Positions 9,301-17,265 of a stretch of DNA of 38,508 nt are shown one piece after another. Made by a program: the position numbers and the translations under genes. Position 1 is the stretch's first letter. Every line of letters begins with the position of its first letter. This DNA comes from Thermoanaerobaculaceae bacterium (GTDB lineage: Bacteria > Acidobacteriota > Thermoanaerobaculia > Thermoanaerobaculales > Thermoanaerobaculaceae), in assembly GCA_013388425.1 (NCBI GenBank), contig JACADV010000051.1, positions 1 through 38,508 on the forward strand, in the 5' to 3' direction. The notes beneath the pieces were generated by a model. It was not told the DNA's origin. It searched no databases and was given only the letters and a program-made list of their open reading frames with translations.

Positions 9301-9962
9301 GCATGAGCGAAGCGCTGCGCGAGCGGATTTTCGAACCGTTCTTCACCACCAAGGTGGCCAGCAAGGGGACGGGCCTCGGGCTTGCCGTGGTGCACGGCAT
9401 TGTGGGACAGCACGGCGGTGAGATCCAGGTGGAGAGCGAGGAAGGTCGCGGCACCACCTTCCGGATCCTGCTGCCCCGCGCGGGCTCGGGCGCGCAGCCA
9501 GCGGCTTCCAGCGGCGAGGTGGCACCGGTACCCCCCACCTCGGGCGAGGGGGAGCGCATCCTCCTGGTGGAGGACGAGGAGATGGCGCGGGAGTCGCTGG
9601 CGGAGATCCTCTCGACCCTGGGCTACGCGGTGGTGGCCGTGGGTTCGGGATCGGCCGCGCTGGCGCTGCCCCCCGAACCCCCCTTCCAGCTCTTGCTCAC
9701 CGACCTCGTGCTCCCCGACACCAGGGGGAACCACCTGGCGAAACAGCTGCTCGAGCGGTGGCCCAACCTCAAGGTGCTCCTCATGTCGGGGTACACCGAG
9801 GACGAGACGCTGCGTCAGGAAATCCTGGGTGGAGCGGTCAACTTCCTGGAGAAGCCCTTCGACATGGAAACGCTCCTGCGCGCCATCAGCGCGGCCCTGA
9901 CGGAACGCTCAGGGGAAGCCCCCCAGGGGGACCTGCCCCCCACTCCAAACCGGAGCAACTGA
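6303..9962 (+). CDS. Hybrid histidine kinase: pseudo-receiver, four PAS, GAF, HisKA, HATPase, receiver
   Basis: 1219 aa with no transmembrane segment seen, so a cytoplasmic sensor. The N-terminus (1-120) has a receiver fold, but the acidic pair is GG (11-12), the phospho-Asp is S56 (VVLASLPLPG) and the conserved Lys region reads YVRED. PAS1 (about 138-265) carries C192, C202, C208 and C211. GAF is at about 285-450; PAS2 to PAS4 run from about 460 to 838 (several end in the DITDRK/DASERK type motif). HisKA has H855 in GGIAHDFNNLLQ. HATPase (about 970-1080) has NLLVNASDAMP and GTGLGLAVVHG. The C-terminal receiver is intact, with D1134 (LLTDLVLPD). ATG 6303 has a GGGGAGG site at about 6288-6294; an upstream extension to 6198 lacks support. 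Neighbouring single-domain receivers suggest a phosphorelay. Confidence 0.93.
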   Translation: MSDGIRVLLVGGSEEATQRVGALLEAAGLVVVMQRASNEEELRAALEPPPDVVLASLPLPGLEPLAVMRVLRERGIEAPLIVIAHEGAEEIAVECLKYGAADYVREDHLGRLGQAVRQALEKTWLEAERELTQVELAESRSYLATIFEHTPTALVILDAQRRVLKANAAAAKLRRPSGDTMEGEVLEHALGCLNALSEPKGCGYSPNCSDCALHQLVLECLETGQARLREECSIPVGAEGDGTLTLLVSAAPIGLGERRQLVVALEDISERRAAEERVRLVNRVLEVVHAVGRLIPQEQSAEWLLAETCRTLVEVGQFPLVWVSSVDPTGTQLRPLAVAGRNGATLNPFRAGDPGAAECPAGVAWRPGRPVVVEDLRHDPRFPPLQELASSGGVRSALALPIVVREAPVGVLTVFADRPRVFRNEVLALFEGLAADLALALQAREAQAERQRALAALAESERNYRELFDATSEAIFVHDGVTGALLDVNAAMLHMYGFASKEEVLSEDTGTFSAGTPPYDQATALSLLRKAVNEGPQVLEWLARRRDGELFWTEVSLRASTIAGRPRVLAVVRDASERKAAEQALRESEERFRSIFQRAPVGIYRTTPSGHIVAANPTLVHLLGYGSFDELAAANLEEGWVFLDQAQRAAFQEALQRDGQVSGLESRWRTRDGRIIWVREHANAVRGEGGELLFIDGIVEDITDRKLAEHAVAASEARYRSFFEEDLAADFIARVDGTLLDCNPAYVRLFGFSNREEALATNVAELFAEPASRAALLEAVRKQRFLELYPLALRRREGPPIHALANIVGTFDERGELTGTKGYLFDITELRNLEAQLRQAQKMEAVGRLAGGIAHDFNNLLQAMVSYLTLLKARLDDREALVAGIEELERSIRRGAALTRQLLVFSRRNPAQFAPFDLADFLRQSTTFFRRLLRENIAFELEVEEKPLPILGDRHQIEQVLMNLLVNASDAMPEGGKVTLRCREVESSRVLLEVTDTGCGMSEALRERIFEPFFTTKVASKGTGLGLAVVHGIVGQHGGEIQVESEEGRGTTFRILLPRAGSGAQPAASSGEVAPVPPTSGEGERILLVEDEEMARESLAEILSTLGYAVVAVGSGSAALALPPEPPFQLLLTDLVLPDTRGNHLAKQLLERWPNLKVLLMSGYTEDETLRQEILGGAVNFLEKPFDMETLLRAISAALTERSGEAPQGDLPPTPNRSN

Positions 9963-10009
9963 GCTTCTTCAGGCGTCTGGATGCTGGGGTCCCGCGGCGG
10001 GGAGCGCCC

Positions 10010-10714
10010 CTACGGTCGGGCCTTGGACACCTCGCCGCCGCCCCCGCCCCCCACGATGCTGGTGCCACCGCCCACCCCTCCCAGGATGACGAGGGGAAGC
10101 AGGGGGTTCCTCCCCTTGGCGGCGACCAGGAGCGCTGCGTTCTCGCAGCAGCAATCCTCGGGCCGCAACTCGCCCCGGAAATTCATGCGCAGCACGATGC
10201 CGTCGCAGCGAAAGCCCAGCACACCACCGCCGAACTGCTCGGCGAGCGTCTCGCCGACGATGAGGTTGCGGGCCACTGCCCGCTGCTCATCCGAGAGGGC
10301 GACCGGGCACCCCTGCACCACCGGCACCACCGCCACGGGGGAACGGGTCTCGCGCCCCTCCTCGTCCCGCACAGCAATGCGGATGTCCACGGCCGGGGTG
10401 TCCTGGTCCGGCTTGGGGAGCACGGCCCACAACCGGTCGTTGCCGGCTGGCCGCATTTCCACAAAGTAGAGTTCCGTGCGGCCGTGGCGCAGGAAGTAGG
10501 CGCGGATCGAGCTCCACCCCTCCGAGGGGGTGACGGTGGCCTCCACCAGCGCGTTTCCGTCGGCCGGCACGCAGGCCGGTGGCGTGAACTCGATGCGCGG
10601 GTACTCGGCCCACGCCCCCAGCACCGAGAGCAGAAAAACCCCCGCCAGCGTTATTAGCTGGGCGATGCCTCGGAGCACCCTGGGCGCGTGCGTCATAGTA
10701 GCTGCGGCGTCCAT
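10010..10714 (-). CDS. Small secreted protein of unknown function with Gly-rich C-terminus
   Basis: About 234 aa, not recognised as a known family. A hydrophobic signal segment (LITLAGVFLLSVLGAWA) near residue 20-36 predicts export. The next ~100 residues look like a beta-sandwich (for example YPRIEFTPPACVPADG, VDIRIAVRDEEGRE). A CCC run occurs in PEDCCCENAALL. The end is hydrophobic then Gly-rich (PLVILGGVGGG.. followed by a six-Gly run), a possible membrane-associated tail. The frame is open to 10978, but a strong promoter at 10725-10753 sits inside that extension, so ATG 10714 (about 4 nt after the predicted transcript start) or ATG 10696 is the likely start. It converges on the hybrid kinase with 47 bp between. 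Confidence 0.7.
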   Translation of the reverse strand: MDAAATMTHAPRVLRGIAQLITLAGVFLLSVLGAWAEYPRIEFTPPACVPADGNALVEATVTPSEGWSSIRAYFLRHGRTELYFVEMRPAGNDRLWAVLPKPDQDTPAVDIRIAVRDEEGRETRSPVAVVPVVQGCPVALSDEQRAVARNLIVGETLAEQFGGGVLGFRCDGIVLRMNFRGELRPEDCCCENAALLVAAKGRNPLLPLVILGGVGGGTSIVGGGGGGEVSKARP

Positions 10715-10724
10715 CCTCCAACAC

Positions 10725-10753
10725 AATTTACCGACTTTTTGCGTCTCTGTCAA
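10725..10753 (-). promoter_or_regulatory. Consensus sigma-70 promoter for the 10714 gene
   Basis: The minus strand reads TTGACA (10753-10748), a 17-nt spacer, then TAAATT (10730-10725): near-perfect housekeeping promoter boxes in a locally AT-rich patch of a GC-rich region. The expected start near 10718 leaves about 4 nt before ATG 10714. Confidence 0.8.
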
Positions 10754-11181
10754 CTCTTTTCGAACACTCCCCTTCCCCTCCCGCCCCGGCAGGCAGCCGC
10801 CAGGAGGTCGGTGCCGCCCCTGGACACCCGCCCCGCGCCCACCTCGCCACCGCCTCTCCACCCCCCACCGGGGTCCCGGTACCGTGGTGGACCGTGCGTG
10901 CGTGTTCATGGTCGTGATCCCCCGTCCAGCGCCCCCAGCGGCGGCGCCACCCTTCAAACGAAGCAAGCGCTGGGCCACCCAGCCCTATTTCCAATCCTGT
11001 GTGGTGTCAGCAGGTTCGCCCAGCCGCCTGGAGACGGCCAGCGAGCGGCACGACCGGAATTCGGTCACAGCCCGGTTCGGATCCTAGAAACCCCCTCGCA
11101 TTGCGTGGGTTGTACATCAACACCGCAGTGACCGGAATGACTCCACCCGGCCGCACCGCGCCGCTGCCGGCGCGAAACTCC
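10754..11181. other. Intergenic region without a supported gene
   Basis: About 430 bp between the promoter of the secreted-protein gene and the 3' end of the EPS operon. Short frames here have no recognisable protein features and no convincing RNA structure or terminator was found. Confidence 0.5.
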
Positions 11182-12048
11182 TCACGGTTGCACTCGGGCC
11201 GCCACGGCCTCCCGCAGTCGCTGCACCGTCGCATCCGCCACCACCGCGGCCGGGAGCGAGGCCAGCACCCGCTCGGCTTCCTCCCAGCGCTCCAGCCGCA
11301 CCAGGGAGAGGAGCAAAGCGCGGGCGGCCTCGGCCTCGTCGCCGGTCCCCACGGCCAAGAGCTCCTGGGCGGCTGCCGCCCACTTCCCCTGCGCCGCCAG
11401 CACCCGCCCGCGCAGTCGCCGCGCGTAGGTGTTGCCCGGCGCCAGGGTGAGGGCAGCGTCGGCCTGGATCCACGCCGCATCGGCTCGGCCGTCGTGCAGT
11501 TCGAGCTCCGCCAGGGCCATCCGCCAGCGGATGTCGCCCGGTTCCTCGCGGATCCGCTTCTCCAGCTCCTTGCGCCGCTTGGCCGGCGGCCACTGGGTGA
11601 GGATCTCGGCGGGCCTGGGCAGGAGGCGCGAGAAAGTGGGGCTGGCAGCCACCCTGGCGGGGGGGAGGAACCGCAGCACCATGGCCTCGAAGGCCGTGCG
11701 CATCTCCGCGGCAATCGAGCCCGCGCTGTAGGCGGCAAACCGTTCCTCCACCTCCTCGAGGCGCTGGAAGGTCTCGGCAAACCCCGCGCGGTCGTTGGCG
11801 CCGGCCTGGGCCAGGGCGAGGCGCGTCAACCCCTCGGCGAGCACCTGCGGTTCGTCCAAGAGGCCGAAGCAGGCAATGCGCAGCCGGCGCGCGGCCCGCT
11901 CGTAGTCGCGGCGGTTGAAGTCCTCGGTGCCGCGGCGCAGCAGGTCCTCGTAGAAGGGGTGGGCCGCCTGGGCGGTGACGGCCCACAGCACCGCCACCGC
12001 CAGCACCAGCCACCGTCCCCGCCGGGAGCTGCTGGATCCTCTCTCCAT
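11182..12048 (-). CDS. Exported TPR-like protein, last gene of the EPS operon
   Basis: 288 aa. A signal peptide or signal anchor (RRGRWLVLAVAVLWAVTAQAA) precedes helical repeats; the clearest TPR-like units are FYEDLLRRGTEDFNRRDYE near the N-terminus and the Ala/Leu-rich pairs after residue ~180 (ADAAWIQADAALTLAPGN, RLRGRVLAAQGKWAAAAQEL). No catalytic motif. ATG 12048 shares one base with the TGA of the phosphatase gene (TGATG), so it is translationally coupled. The open frame reaches 12705 but that part is antiparallel shadow of the phosphatase. The role is probably protein-protein interaction in the periplasm during polysaccharide assembly (inference from context). Confidence 0.8.
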   Translation of the reverse strand: MERGSSSSRRGRWLVLAVAVLWAVTAQAAHPFYEDLLRRGTEDFNRRDYERAARRLRIACFGLLDEPQVLAEGLTRLALAQAGANDRAGFAETFQRLEEVEERFAAYSAGSIAAEMRTAFEAMVLRFLPPARVAASPTFSRLLPRPAEILTQWPPAKRRKELEKRIREEPGDIRWRMALAELELHDGRADAAWIQADAALTLAPGNTYARRLRGRVLAAQGKWAAAAQELLAVGTGDEAEAARALLLSLVRLERWEEAERVLASLPAAVVADATVQRLREAVAARVQP

Positions 12049-12779
12049 CACCCACCCCCAGGAATCGCCGCGTCGGCCACCACCCGCGCTGGATTCTCGC
12101 ACAGCAAGCGCTGCGCCGTCCCTTCGCCCCACCCCGCGGCCACCGCCCGGAAGGCGGGGGAGAGCAGCGGCGGGCGGGCATGGAGGTTGTGCCCGTCGCT
12201 GCCGATGAAGTGGACGAGCTGGCGATCCAGGAGCCACTCGCAGCACTCCGCCGCTCCCCGCCCCATGCCGCCCGTCACGCTGGATCCCGTCACCTGCAAC
12301 AACGCCCCCGCCGCTACCAGGGCCTCCAGCGCCGCCGGGTCCTCGGCCAGCCAGGGAATGCGCTCGGGGTGGGCAACGATCGGCCGCCACCCCGCGATCG
12401 CCAGCTCCTGCGCCAGCTCGCTGGGTGGCAGACGCGTCGGAAAGGGGGGAAACTCCAGGAGCAGGTAGTGCGACCCCGCCAGCGGCACCACCGAGCGGCC
12501 CCCGTCCCCTGCCAGGAGGTCCAAGAGATCGCCGTCCACCCGGATCTCCGCCCCCAGCAGCAGACGCGGCGCCCCGCCCAGGCGCTCCTGCACCGCGCTG
12601 CAAGCTGCAGTGAGTGCCGCCGGCTCCTCGTTGGCCCACAGCTCGTGGCGCTGGTGCGGCGTCACCACCAGCGTCTCCACCCCATCGGCCGCCGCCAGGC
12701 GACACATGGCCACGCCCTCCTCGAGGGTCCGGGGGCCGTCGTCGACGCCCGGCAGCACGTGCACGTGGATGTCGATCAT
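12048..12779 (-). CDS. PHP-family tyrosine-protein phosphatase (CpsB/YwqE/Wzb-like)
   Basis: 243 aa. CpsB/YwqE proteins are metal-dependent phosphatases that remove phosphate from the tyrosine tail of the cognate Wzc/CpsD kinase. Metal ligands of the PHP fold are visible: HVH (H5, H7) in IDIHVHVLPGVDDG, TPHQRHE, GAEIRVDG, VAHPER and GSDGHN. ATG 12779 overlaps the kinase stop by 4 nt (ATGA); the open frame upstream to 12881 only shadows the kinase tail. Pairing with the Tyr-kinase gene directly upstream is the standard capsule/EPS arrangement. Confidence 0.93.
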   Translation of the reverse strand: MIDIHVHVLPGVDDGPRTLEEGVAMCRLAAADGVETLVVTPHQRHELWANEEPAALTAACSAVQERLGGAPRLLLGAEIRVDGDLLDLLAGDGGRSVVPLAGSHYLLLEFPPFPTRLPPSELAQELAIAGWRPIVAHPERIPWLAEDPAALEALVAAGALLQVTGSSVTGGMGRGAAECCEWLLDRQLVHFIGSDGHNLHARPPLLSPAFRAVAAGWGEGTAQRLLCENPARVVADAAIPGGG

Positions 12780-15055
12780 CGCTCGCCGCGCGCGTCCTCT
12801 TCGCTCTCGTAGGCGTACCCCTCGTAGTGCCGATACCCTCGCCCGTACCGACCGCTCGGGACGCGGAACCGGTTCAGGCACACCCCCAGGATCTTCACCT
12901 CCGACAGGCGCAGCTTGTCGCGCCCGGACAGTGCATCGTCCCGCTCCAAAATCCCAGCCCCCACGCAGAAAACCACCCCGTCCACCCGGGCGCCCAGCAC
13001 GGTGGAGTCGGTGACCGGTAGCACCGGCGGACTGTCCAGCACCACGTAGGCGAACCGCCTGCGAGCTGCCTCCAGGAAGGCGCGCATGGCGTCAGAGGCG
13101 AGCAGCTCCGAGGGGTTGGGTGGGTGCGGGCCGGCGGGCGTGACGAACAGGTTGGGGATCTGGGTGGCCATGAAGAGATCGGCGGGCTGCGCCATGCCGG
13201 TCAGCACGTGCACCAACCCGAGCCGGTTCGAAATGCGGAAAATATTGTGCAGCCTGGCCTTGCGCAAATCCCCGTCGACCAGCAGCACGTCCCGACCGAG
13301 CTGGGAGAGGACCACCGCCAGGTTGACCGCCGTGGCCGTCTTCCCCTCGCCGGCAATGGCTGAGGTCACCACCACCGTGGACAGCCCGCGTGGTGTCGAG
13401 AGGAGCAGCGCCGTGCGTAGGGAGCGGTACGCTTCGGACACCGACAGGCGCGGCTTCTCGTGCGGCACCAGTTCCACTGCCACTTGCTCCTGCTCGCCCT
13501 CGCCCTTGCCGCCCCCCTCTCGGCGTTCCCGCCGCGCGGCACCGTAGCCGTACCCGTAGCCGTAGCCGTAGCCGTACCCGTAGCCGCGCTTGGATGTCGA
13601 GATATCGGGGATCACGGCCAGCACCGGCAAGCCAAGGACGCGCTCGATATCGTCGGGGCTCTTCAAGGTCCGGTCCAGGTGCTCGGCAAGGAACACCGCA
13701 CCCAGCCCAAGGCCCAAGCCGAGCAGGACCCCCAGCATGAGCGAGCGGCGCAGCGAGGGGCGGTAGGGGCCCCCCGGCACCAGCGCCCGATCCACGATCA
13801 TGACGTTGGAGTCGCGGGTCCCCTGCAGACGCGACGCCACCTCGGTCTCCGACTGCTTGCGGAGCAGATCGTCGAGCAGAGCCCGCCGCGTGGAGACCTC
13901 CACCTTGAGGTTGTTGTACTCCACGGCAGCCGAGTTGAGCTGCATCGCCTCCGCCTTCTGGCGGGCCAGCTCGGCGGCCAGCGCCTGCTCCCGGCGCAGG
14001 GCGGTCTGGTACTCGGCCCTGGCGCTCTCCTGGCTGGCGCTGACGGTCTCATCCACCACCGTGGCCAGGTGCTGCCGGGCGCGCTCGATTTGCCCTTTCA
14101 GCTCCTGCATGGCTGGCCATTCGGGCTTGTAGGTATTGAGCTTGGTGGCGTACTCGCGCTCCATCTTCAGGAGTTCTTGCCGCAGCTGCGAGACGAGCCC
14201 CCCGGAGACCGAATCCGCCACCGTTTCCTTGGGCCCCGCCATCAGCTCCTTGTAGTGCGCCTCCTTGGAAATGCGCTCCGAAACTGCTTGCACGTAGTCG
14301 CGGTTGAGCGCCTCCAGGCGCTGCATGGTGACGTTGGAGCCGGGGTCCAGGGCAACGATGTCGGTGCGCCGGCTGTAGGCCTGGAGCTGGGCTTCCTTGT
14401 CCTGGATCTCGCCCTTGAGCGCTTCGATCTGCGAGGCGAGGAAGGAGGAGGCCTTGCCCACCGTGGCGTAGCGCGTCTCGATCCCCCAGTCGATGAACGC
14501 CTCGGCCACGCCGTTGGCGACCCGCGCCGCCAGCTCGGCGGTGGGCGCCCGGTACGACACCTCCACCAGCCGGGTGTTGCGAACCGGGTTCACCTCGAGC
14601 CCGGCCAGTAGCCGACTTGCCAGCGCCCCCAGCGCGGCCTCGTCGTCGGCGGCACTCACCCCCTGTGCCTTCCCCCCCACGAGGGAGGCGCGGCCAGGGT
14701 TGAACACCGGGTCGTCGGCCAGCCGCAGGTTCTTCACCACCCGCTCCGCCAGCCCGCGACTCTGCAGCAGCCGGTACTGGGTGGGGTAGAACTCCATGTC
14801 CCAGGGGTCGACGCGGAACAGGTTCTCCATGGTGGCAATGCCCGCCACCCGCCGCTCGATCTGCAGCGTGGTGGTGGCCCGGTACTCCTTGGGGGTCATC
14901 ACGTACTTCACCAGGGAGACGGCCACCGCGACACCGCACACCGCCACCAGGAGGCGGTAGCGCCGGCGCGCCACGGCAATCCACTGGGAGATGTGGAACT
15001 CCTCCTCGGCCTCCGGCTGGAAGGACAGCTGCTCGGTGGGGAACGGGTCGGTCAT
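12776..15055 (-). CDS. Wzc-like polysaccharide co-polymerase / bacterial tyrosine kinase
   Basis: 759 aa. An inner-membrane BY-kinase controls chain length and export. N-terminal Wzz domain with TM1 (about 33-52), a long periplasmic coiled-coil region (about 190-400), TM2 (about 440-460, LGVLLGLGLGLGAVFLAEHL), then the cytoplasmic kinase: Walker A TSAIAGEGKTA (about 565-575), Walker A' LLVDGDLRKA (about 588-597), Walker B YVVLDSPP (about 670). The tail is a tyrosine cluster (Y737, Y741, Y744, Y747, Y749), the usual autophosphorylation site. Between TM2 and Walker A, residues 491-505 form seven Gly-Tyr repeats, which is unusual. ATG 15055 directly follows the exporter stop (TAGATG). Confidence 0.95.
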   Translation of the reverse strand: MTDPFPTEQLSFQPEAEEEFHISQWIAVARRRYRLLVAVCGVAVAVSLVKYVMTPKEYRATTTLQIERRVAGIATMENLFRVDPWDMEFYPTQYRLLQSRGLAERVVKNLRLADDPVFNPGRASLVGGKAQGVSAADDEAALGALASRLLAGLEVNPVRNTRLVEVSYRAPTAELAARVANGVAEAFIDWGIETRYATVGKASSFLASQIEALKGEIQDKEAQLQAYSRRTDIVALDPGSNVTMQRLEALNRDYVQAVSERISKEAHYKELMAGPKETVADSVSGGLVSQLRQELLKMEREYATKLNTYKPEWPAMQELKGQIERARQHLATVVDETVSASQESARAEYQTALRREQALAAELARQKAEAMQLNSAAVEYNNLKVEVSTRRALLDDLLRKQSETEVASRLQGTRDSNVMIVDRALVPGGPYRPSLRRSLMLGVLLGLGLGLGAVFLAEHLDRTLKSPDDIERVLGLPVLAVIPDISTSKRGYGYGYGYGYGYGYGAARRERREGGGKGEGEQEQVAVELVPHEKPRLSVSEAYRSLRTALLLSTPRGLSTVVVTSAIAGEGKTATAVNLAVVLSQLGRDVLLVDGDLRKARLHNIFRISNRLGLVHVLTGMAQPADLFMATQIPNLFVTPAGPHPPNPSELLASDAMRAFLEAARRRFAYVVLDSPPVLPVTDSTVLGARVDGVVFCVGAGILERDDALSGRDKLRLSEVKILGVCLNRFRVPSGRYGRGYRHYEGYAYESEEDARGER
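13541..13585 (-). repeat. Coding hexamer repeat giving (Gly-Tyr)7
   Basis: Seven copies of a 6-bp unit GG(C/G)TAC plus a final Gly codon, in frame inside the Wzc-like gene. Copy-number change would alter the linker by two residues per unit without a frameshift. Confidence 0.9.
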
Positions 15056-15928
15056 CTAGAGCAACGACTCCTTCACCACCACGATGTCCCCCTCGCGCAG
15101 TTCCACATCGCGGTCCTTGCCGGCAACGATCCGCTTGTAGTCAGCCACCAGCTCCACCTCCCTGCCGTCCGCTTCGCGCCGCTTGATGCGAACCTTGCTC
15201 GCCGCGCGCTCGGAAAGCCCTCCCGCCCGGGCAATGGCGGTGAGGAGGGTGATGCGCTCCGAATCCTTGAAAACCAGCGCGCCCGGATTCCTCACCTGGC
15301 CCAGGCAGAACACCGTGACCTGCACCACCGCCGGCACGTTGATCACGTCGTTGGCGAAGATGGGCATGTTGACGTCGGGGTCGCCCCGGGAGAGGAGATC
15401 GGTGACGCTCACCGCCAGTTGGTCGGCGAGGCCGTTTTCCGAACGCCGCAGCACGAAGATGGTCTCGCCGTGGTTCTCCGCGAGCCCCCCGGCCAGCGCC
15501 AGCGCTTCCAGGAGCGTGAGGCGTCCGGAAAAGGCCAGGTTGCCCGGCTGGCGCACCGCCCCGATGACGGCAATGGGGCGAGAGCGGAACTCCTTCACCT
15601 GGATCGTCACCGAGGCTCGGCGCACGTACTTGGTCTCCAGCAGCACCTTGAGCCGCTCAGCCAGCTCCGTCTCGGTGAGGCCGCGCACTGGCACCTCGCC
15701 GATGAGGGGCAGGTTGATGGTGCCCTCCTCCGACACGCGCCGCTCGATGTTGAGCTCGGGCACCTCGAAGACACGGATCTCCACCAGGTCCTGGGGGCCA
15801 ATGCGGTAGCCGCCGGAGATCACCTGCGCCGCTACTGGCAGCGCCGCCGCCAGCAGCAGCACCACCCCCAGGGCCACTTGCCCCCCCTTGCGTGGCTCGT
15901 GCGTGAGCACCACCCGTCTCCCCAGCAT
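15056..15928 (-). CDS. Polysaccharide export outer-membrane protein (Wza-like)
   Basis: 290 aa. Signal peptide (QVALGVVLLLAAALPVAAQ) without a lipobox Cys, then a Poly_export domain (YRIGPQDLVEIRVFEVPELN) and two SLBB domains: PIAVIGAVRQPGNLAFSG... and VTVFCLGQVRNPGALVFKD.... It is the channel or periplasmic partner that carries the polymer through the outer membrane together with the Wzc-like protein. ATG 15928 is chosen because GAGGGGAGG precedes it; ATG 15946 has no ribosome-binding site. It starts 8 nt after the barrel gene ends. The open frame reaches 17041 only because it shadows the barrel gene. Confidence 0.93.
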   Translation of the reverse strand: MLGRRVVLTHEPRKGGQVALGVVLLLAAALPVAAQVISGGYRIGPQDLVEIRVFEVPELNIERRVSEEGTINLPLIGEVPVRGLTETELAERLKVLLETKYVRRASVTIQVKEFRSRPIAVIGAVRQPGNLAFSGRLTLLEALALAGGLAENHGETIFVLRRSENGLADQLAVSVTDLLSRGDPDVNMPIFANDVINVPAVVQVTVFCLGQVRNPGALVFKDSERITLLTAIARAGGLSERAASKVRIKRREADGREVELVADYKRIVAGKDRDVELREGDIVVVKESLL

Positions 15929-15936
15929 GCCTCCCC

Positions 15937-17265
15937 TCACCACCATTGTGCGCGCGGATCCCCGGAACGCAACGCCACCTGGAAACGGGTGAGGGAGCGG
16001 CCGGCCCCCGCGCGCTCGGCATCGTACTCCGTCCGCACCCCACCCAGCGCCACCGTTAGGCGGCGGTGCAGTTGGACCGTGATCATCGCCCCCACCGCCC
16101 CCGTGTCCTCGGTGTGCCCCGGCGTGTCCAGGGTGGCCACGTAGTCCTGCACGCCACGCTCCAGGTACACGTGCACGCCGCTGCGCCACCCCACCTCGCG
16201 CTCCAGGGCAATCCCCCGACGCTGCTCCACGAAGTAGGGGCTCTGGTCCAGGTAGGAGAAGGCGATGCTCCGGCCGCCGTAGAGGACGAGGGCGCTGCGG
16301 CCCGTGGGAGCGTAGCGCAGCTGCGCCGTACCCAGCACGTCCTCGAAGGGAACCGCGGCGGACCCTGCCTCCGGCTCCAGGGACACCCAGGCAAAGTGCG
16401 TGCGGAGGGCCAGCGTTCCCCCTTCCCACTCGAGGTCCAGCACTGGCGCCGTGCCCGAGCTGGAGCGGTCGCGCTCGCGACGGAGGAACTCCACCGCCAC
16501 GTTCTCCAGCCCTGCGCCCACGCGGAGCCCCTCGCGCACGTGCCACCGCAACCCACCCCCCACCCGCTCCTCGGTGCGGTCCAGACCCACCAGTAACTGC
16601 CCCTCCTCGCCCGGGAGGTCGTCCCTGCGGTAGCGCCAGTCGGTGGTGGAGGCGGTCCCGTAGAGGGCTATCTGGCCAAACAGGGGCAGCTCCACGTCGG
16701 CCCGCGCCTCTCGCTTGCCAGTGTTCACCAGCTCCTGCACCGCGCTGGAGAGGAACTCCTGGTGCCGGGAGTCGATGAGCGCGAGCTCCAGGGTGAGCTT
16801 GTTCGAGAAGGCAAACACCCCCACGCCGTAACTCCAGTTGCGAACCGTGCGGCGCTCCCCGCCGTGCCACCAGGTCGCCTCGGGGATGGCGTGGGCCGCC
16901 AGGTAGAGCGTCTGCCGGGCGCTCAGGCAGGCGTGAACCCCGGCAGCTGCGGTGGCGGTGAAGTTCCCCTCGTCCGTGCCGGGCGCCAGCTCCGTGCCGC
17001 GGAAGTAATTCACGTCCTTGATGGCAAAGTACGGCGACCACGCCACCGGCCCCAGGTGGTAGCGGGCTTCCCCCACCGCGGCCTCCAGCCGCTCCCTGGT
17101 GGAAAGCGGGGCGAGAGCCAGCGTCCCGGGACTTACGTACTGGGCGAACTGGGCGCTCGCCGGTGCAGCTGCCGCCACGGCAACAGCCAGGAGCGCTAGA
17201 CCTCTCCTACAATGCCCTGGAATGGCCGATACCCGCGACCGCGCCCGCCGCCGTGCCTCGTTCAC
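15937..17265 (-). CDS. Outer-membrane beta-barrel protein of the EPS export operon
   Basis: About 442 aa, first gene of the EPS operon. After a signal peptide (GLALLAVAVAAAAPASAQ) the protein is built of alternating amphipathic strands with aromatic girdles (VRNWSYGVGVFAFSNKLTLE, AQLRYAPTGRSALVLYGG) and ends RAQWW, typical of barrels. It resembles the outer-membrane beta-barrel proteins beside Wza/Wzc genes in exosortase and EPS clusters; exact family not settled. GTG 17265 is proposed because GAGGAGG lies 9 nt upstream (17275-17281) and it gives an Arg-rich n-region before the signal core. This makes its 5' end overlap the divergent gene at 17222 by 44 bp. The frame is open to 18228, antisense to that gene. 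Confidence 0.75.
   Translation of the reverse strand: MNEARRRARSRVSAIPGHCRRGLALLAVAVAAAAPASAQFAQYVSPGTLALAPLSTRERLEAAVGEARYHLGPVAWSPYFAIKDVNYFRGTELAPGTDEGNFTATAAAGVHACLSARQTLYLAAHAIPEATWWHGGERRTVRNWSYGVGVFAFSNKLTLELALIDSRHQEFLSSAVQELVNTGKREARADVELPLFGQIALYGTASTTDWRYRRDDLPGEEGQLLVGLDRTEERVGGGLRWHVREGLRVGAGLENVAVEFLRRERDRSSSGTAPVLDLEWEGGTLALRTHFAWVSLEPEAGSAAVPFEDVLGTAQLRYAPTGRSALVLYGGRSIAFSYLDQSPYFVEQRRGIALEREVGWRSGVHVYLERGVQDYVATLDTPGHTEDTGAVGAMITVQLHRRLTVALGGVRTEYDAERAGAGRSLTRFQVALRSGDPRAQWW
17208..17213 (+). promoter_or_regulatory. -10 element TACAAT for the 17222 gene
   Basis: TACAAT is separated by 8 nt from ATG 17222, and no ribosome-binding site lies between. This placement suits a leaderless transcript. 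The element is inside the coding sequence of the divergent barrel gene's signal peptide. Confidence 0.5.

Noticed and set aside
13541-13585. Possible CRISPR or minisatellite array
   Set aside because: The repeat is a 6-bp coding unit with no spacers and stays in frame in the tyrosine-kinase gene.
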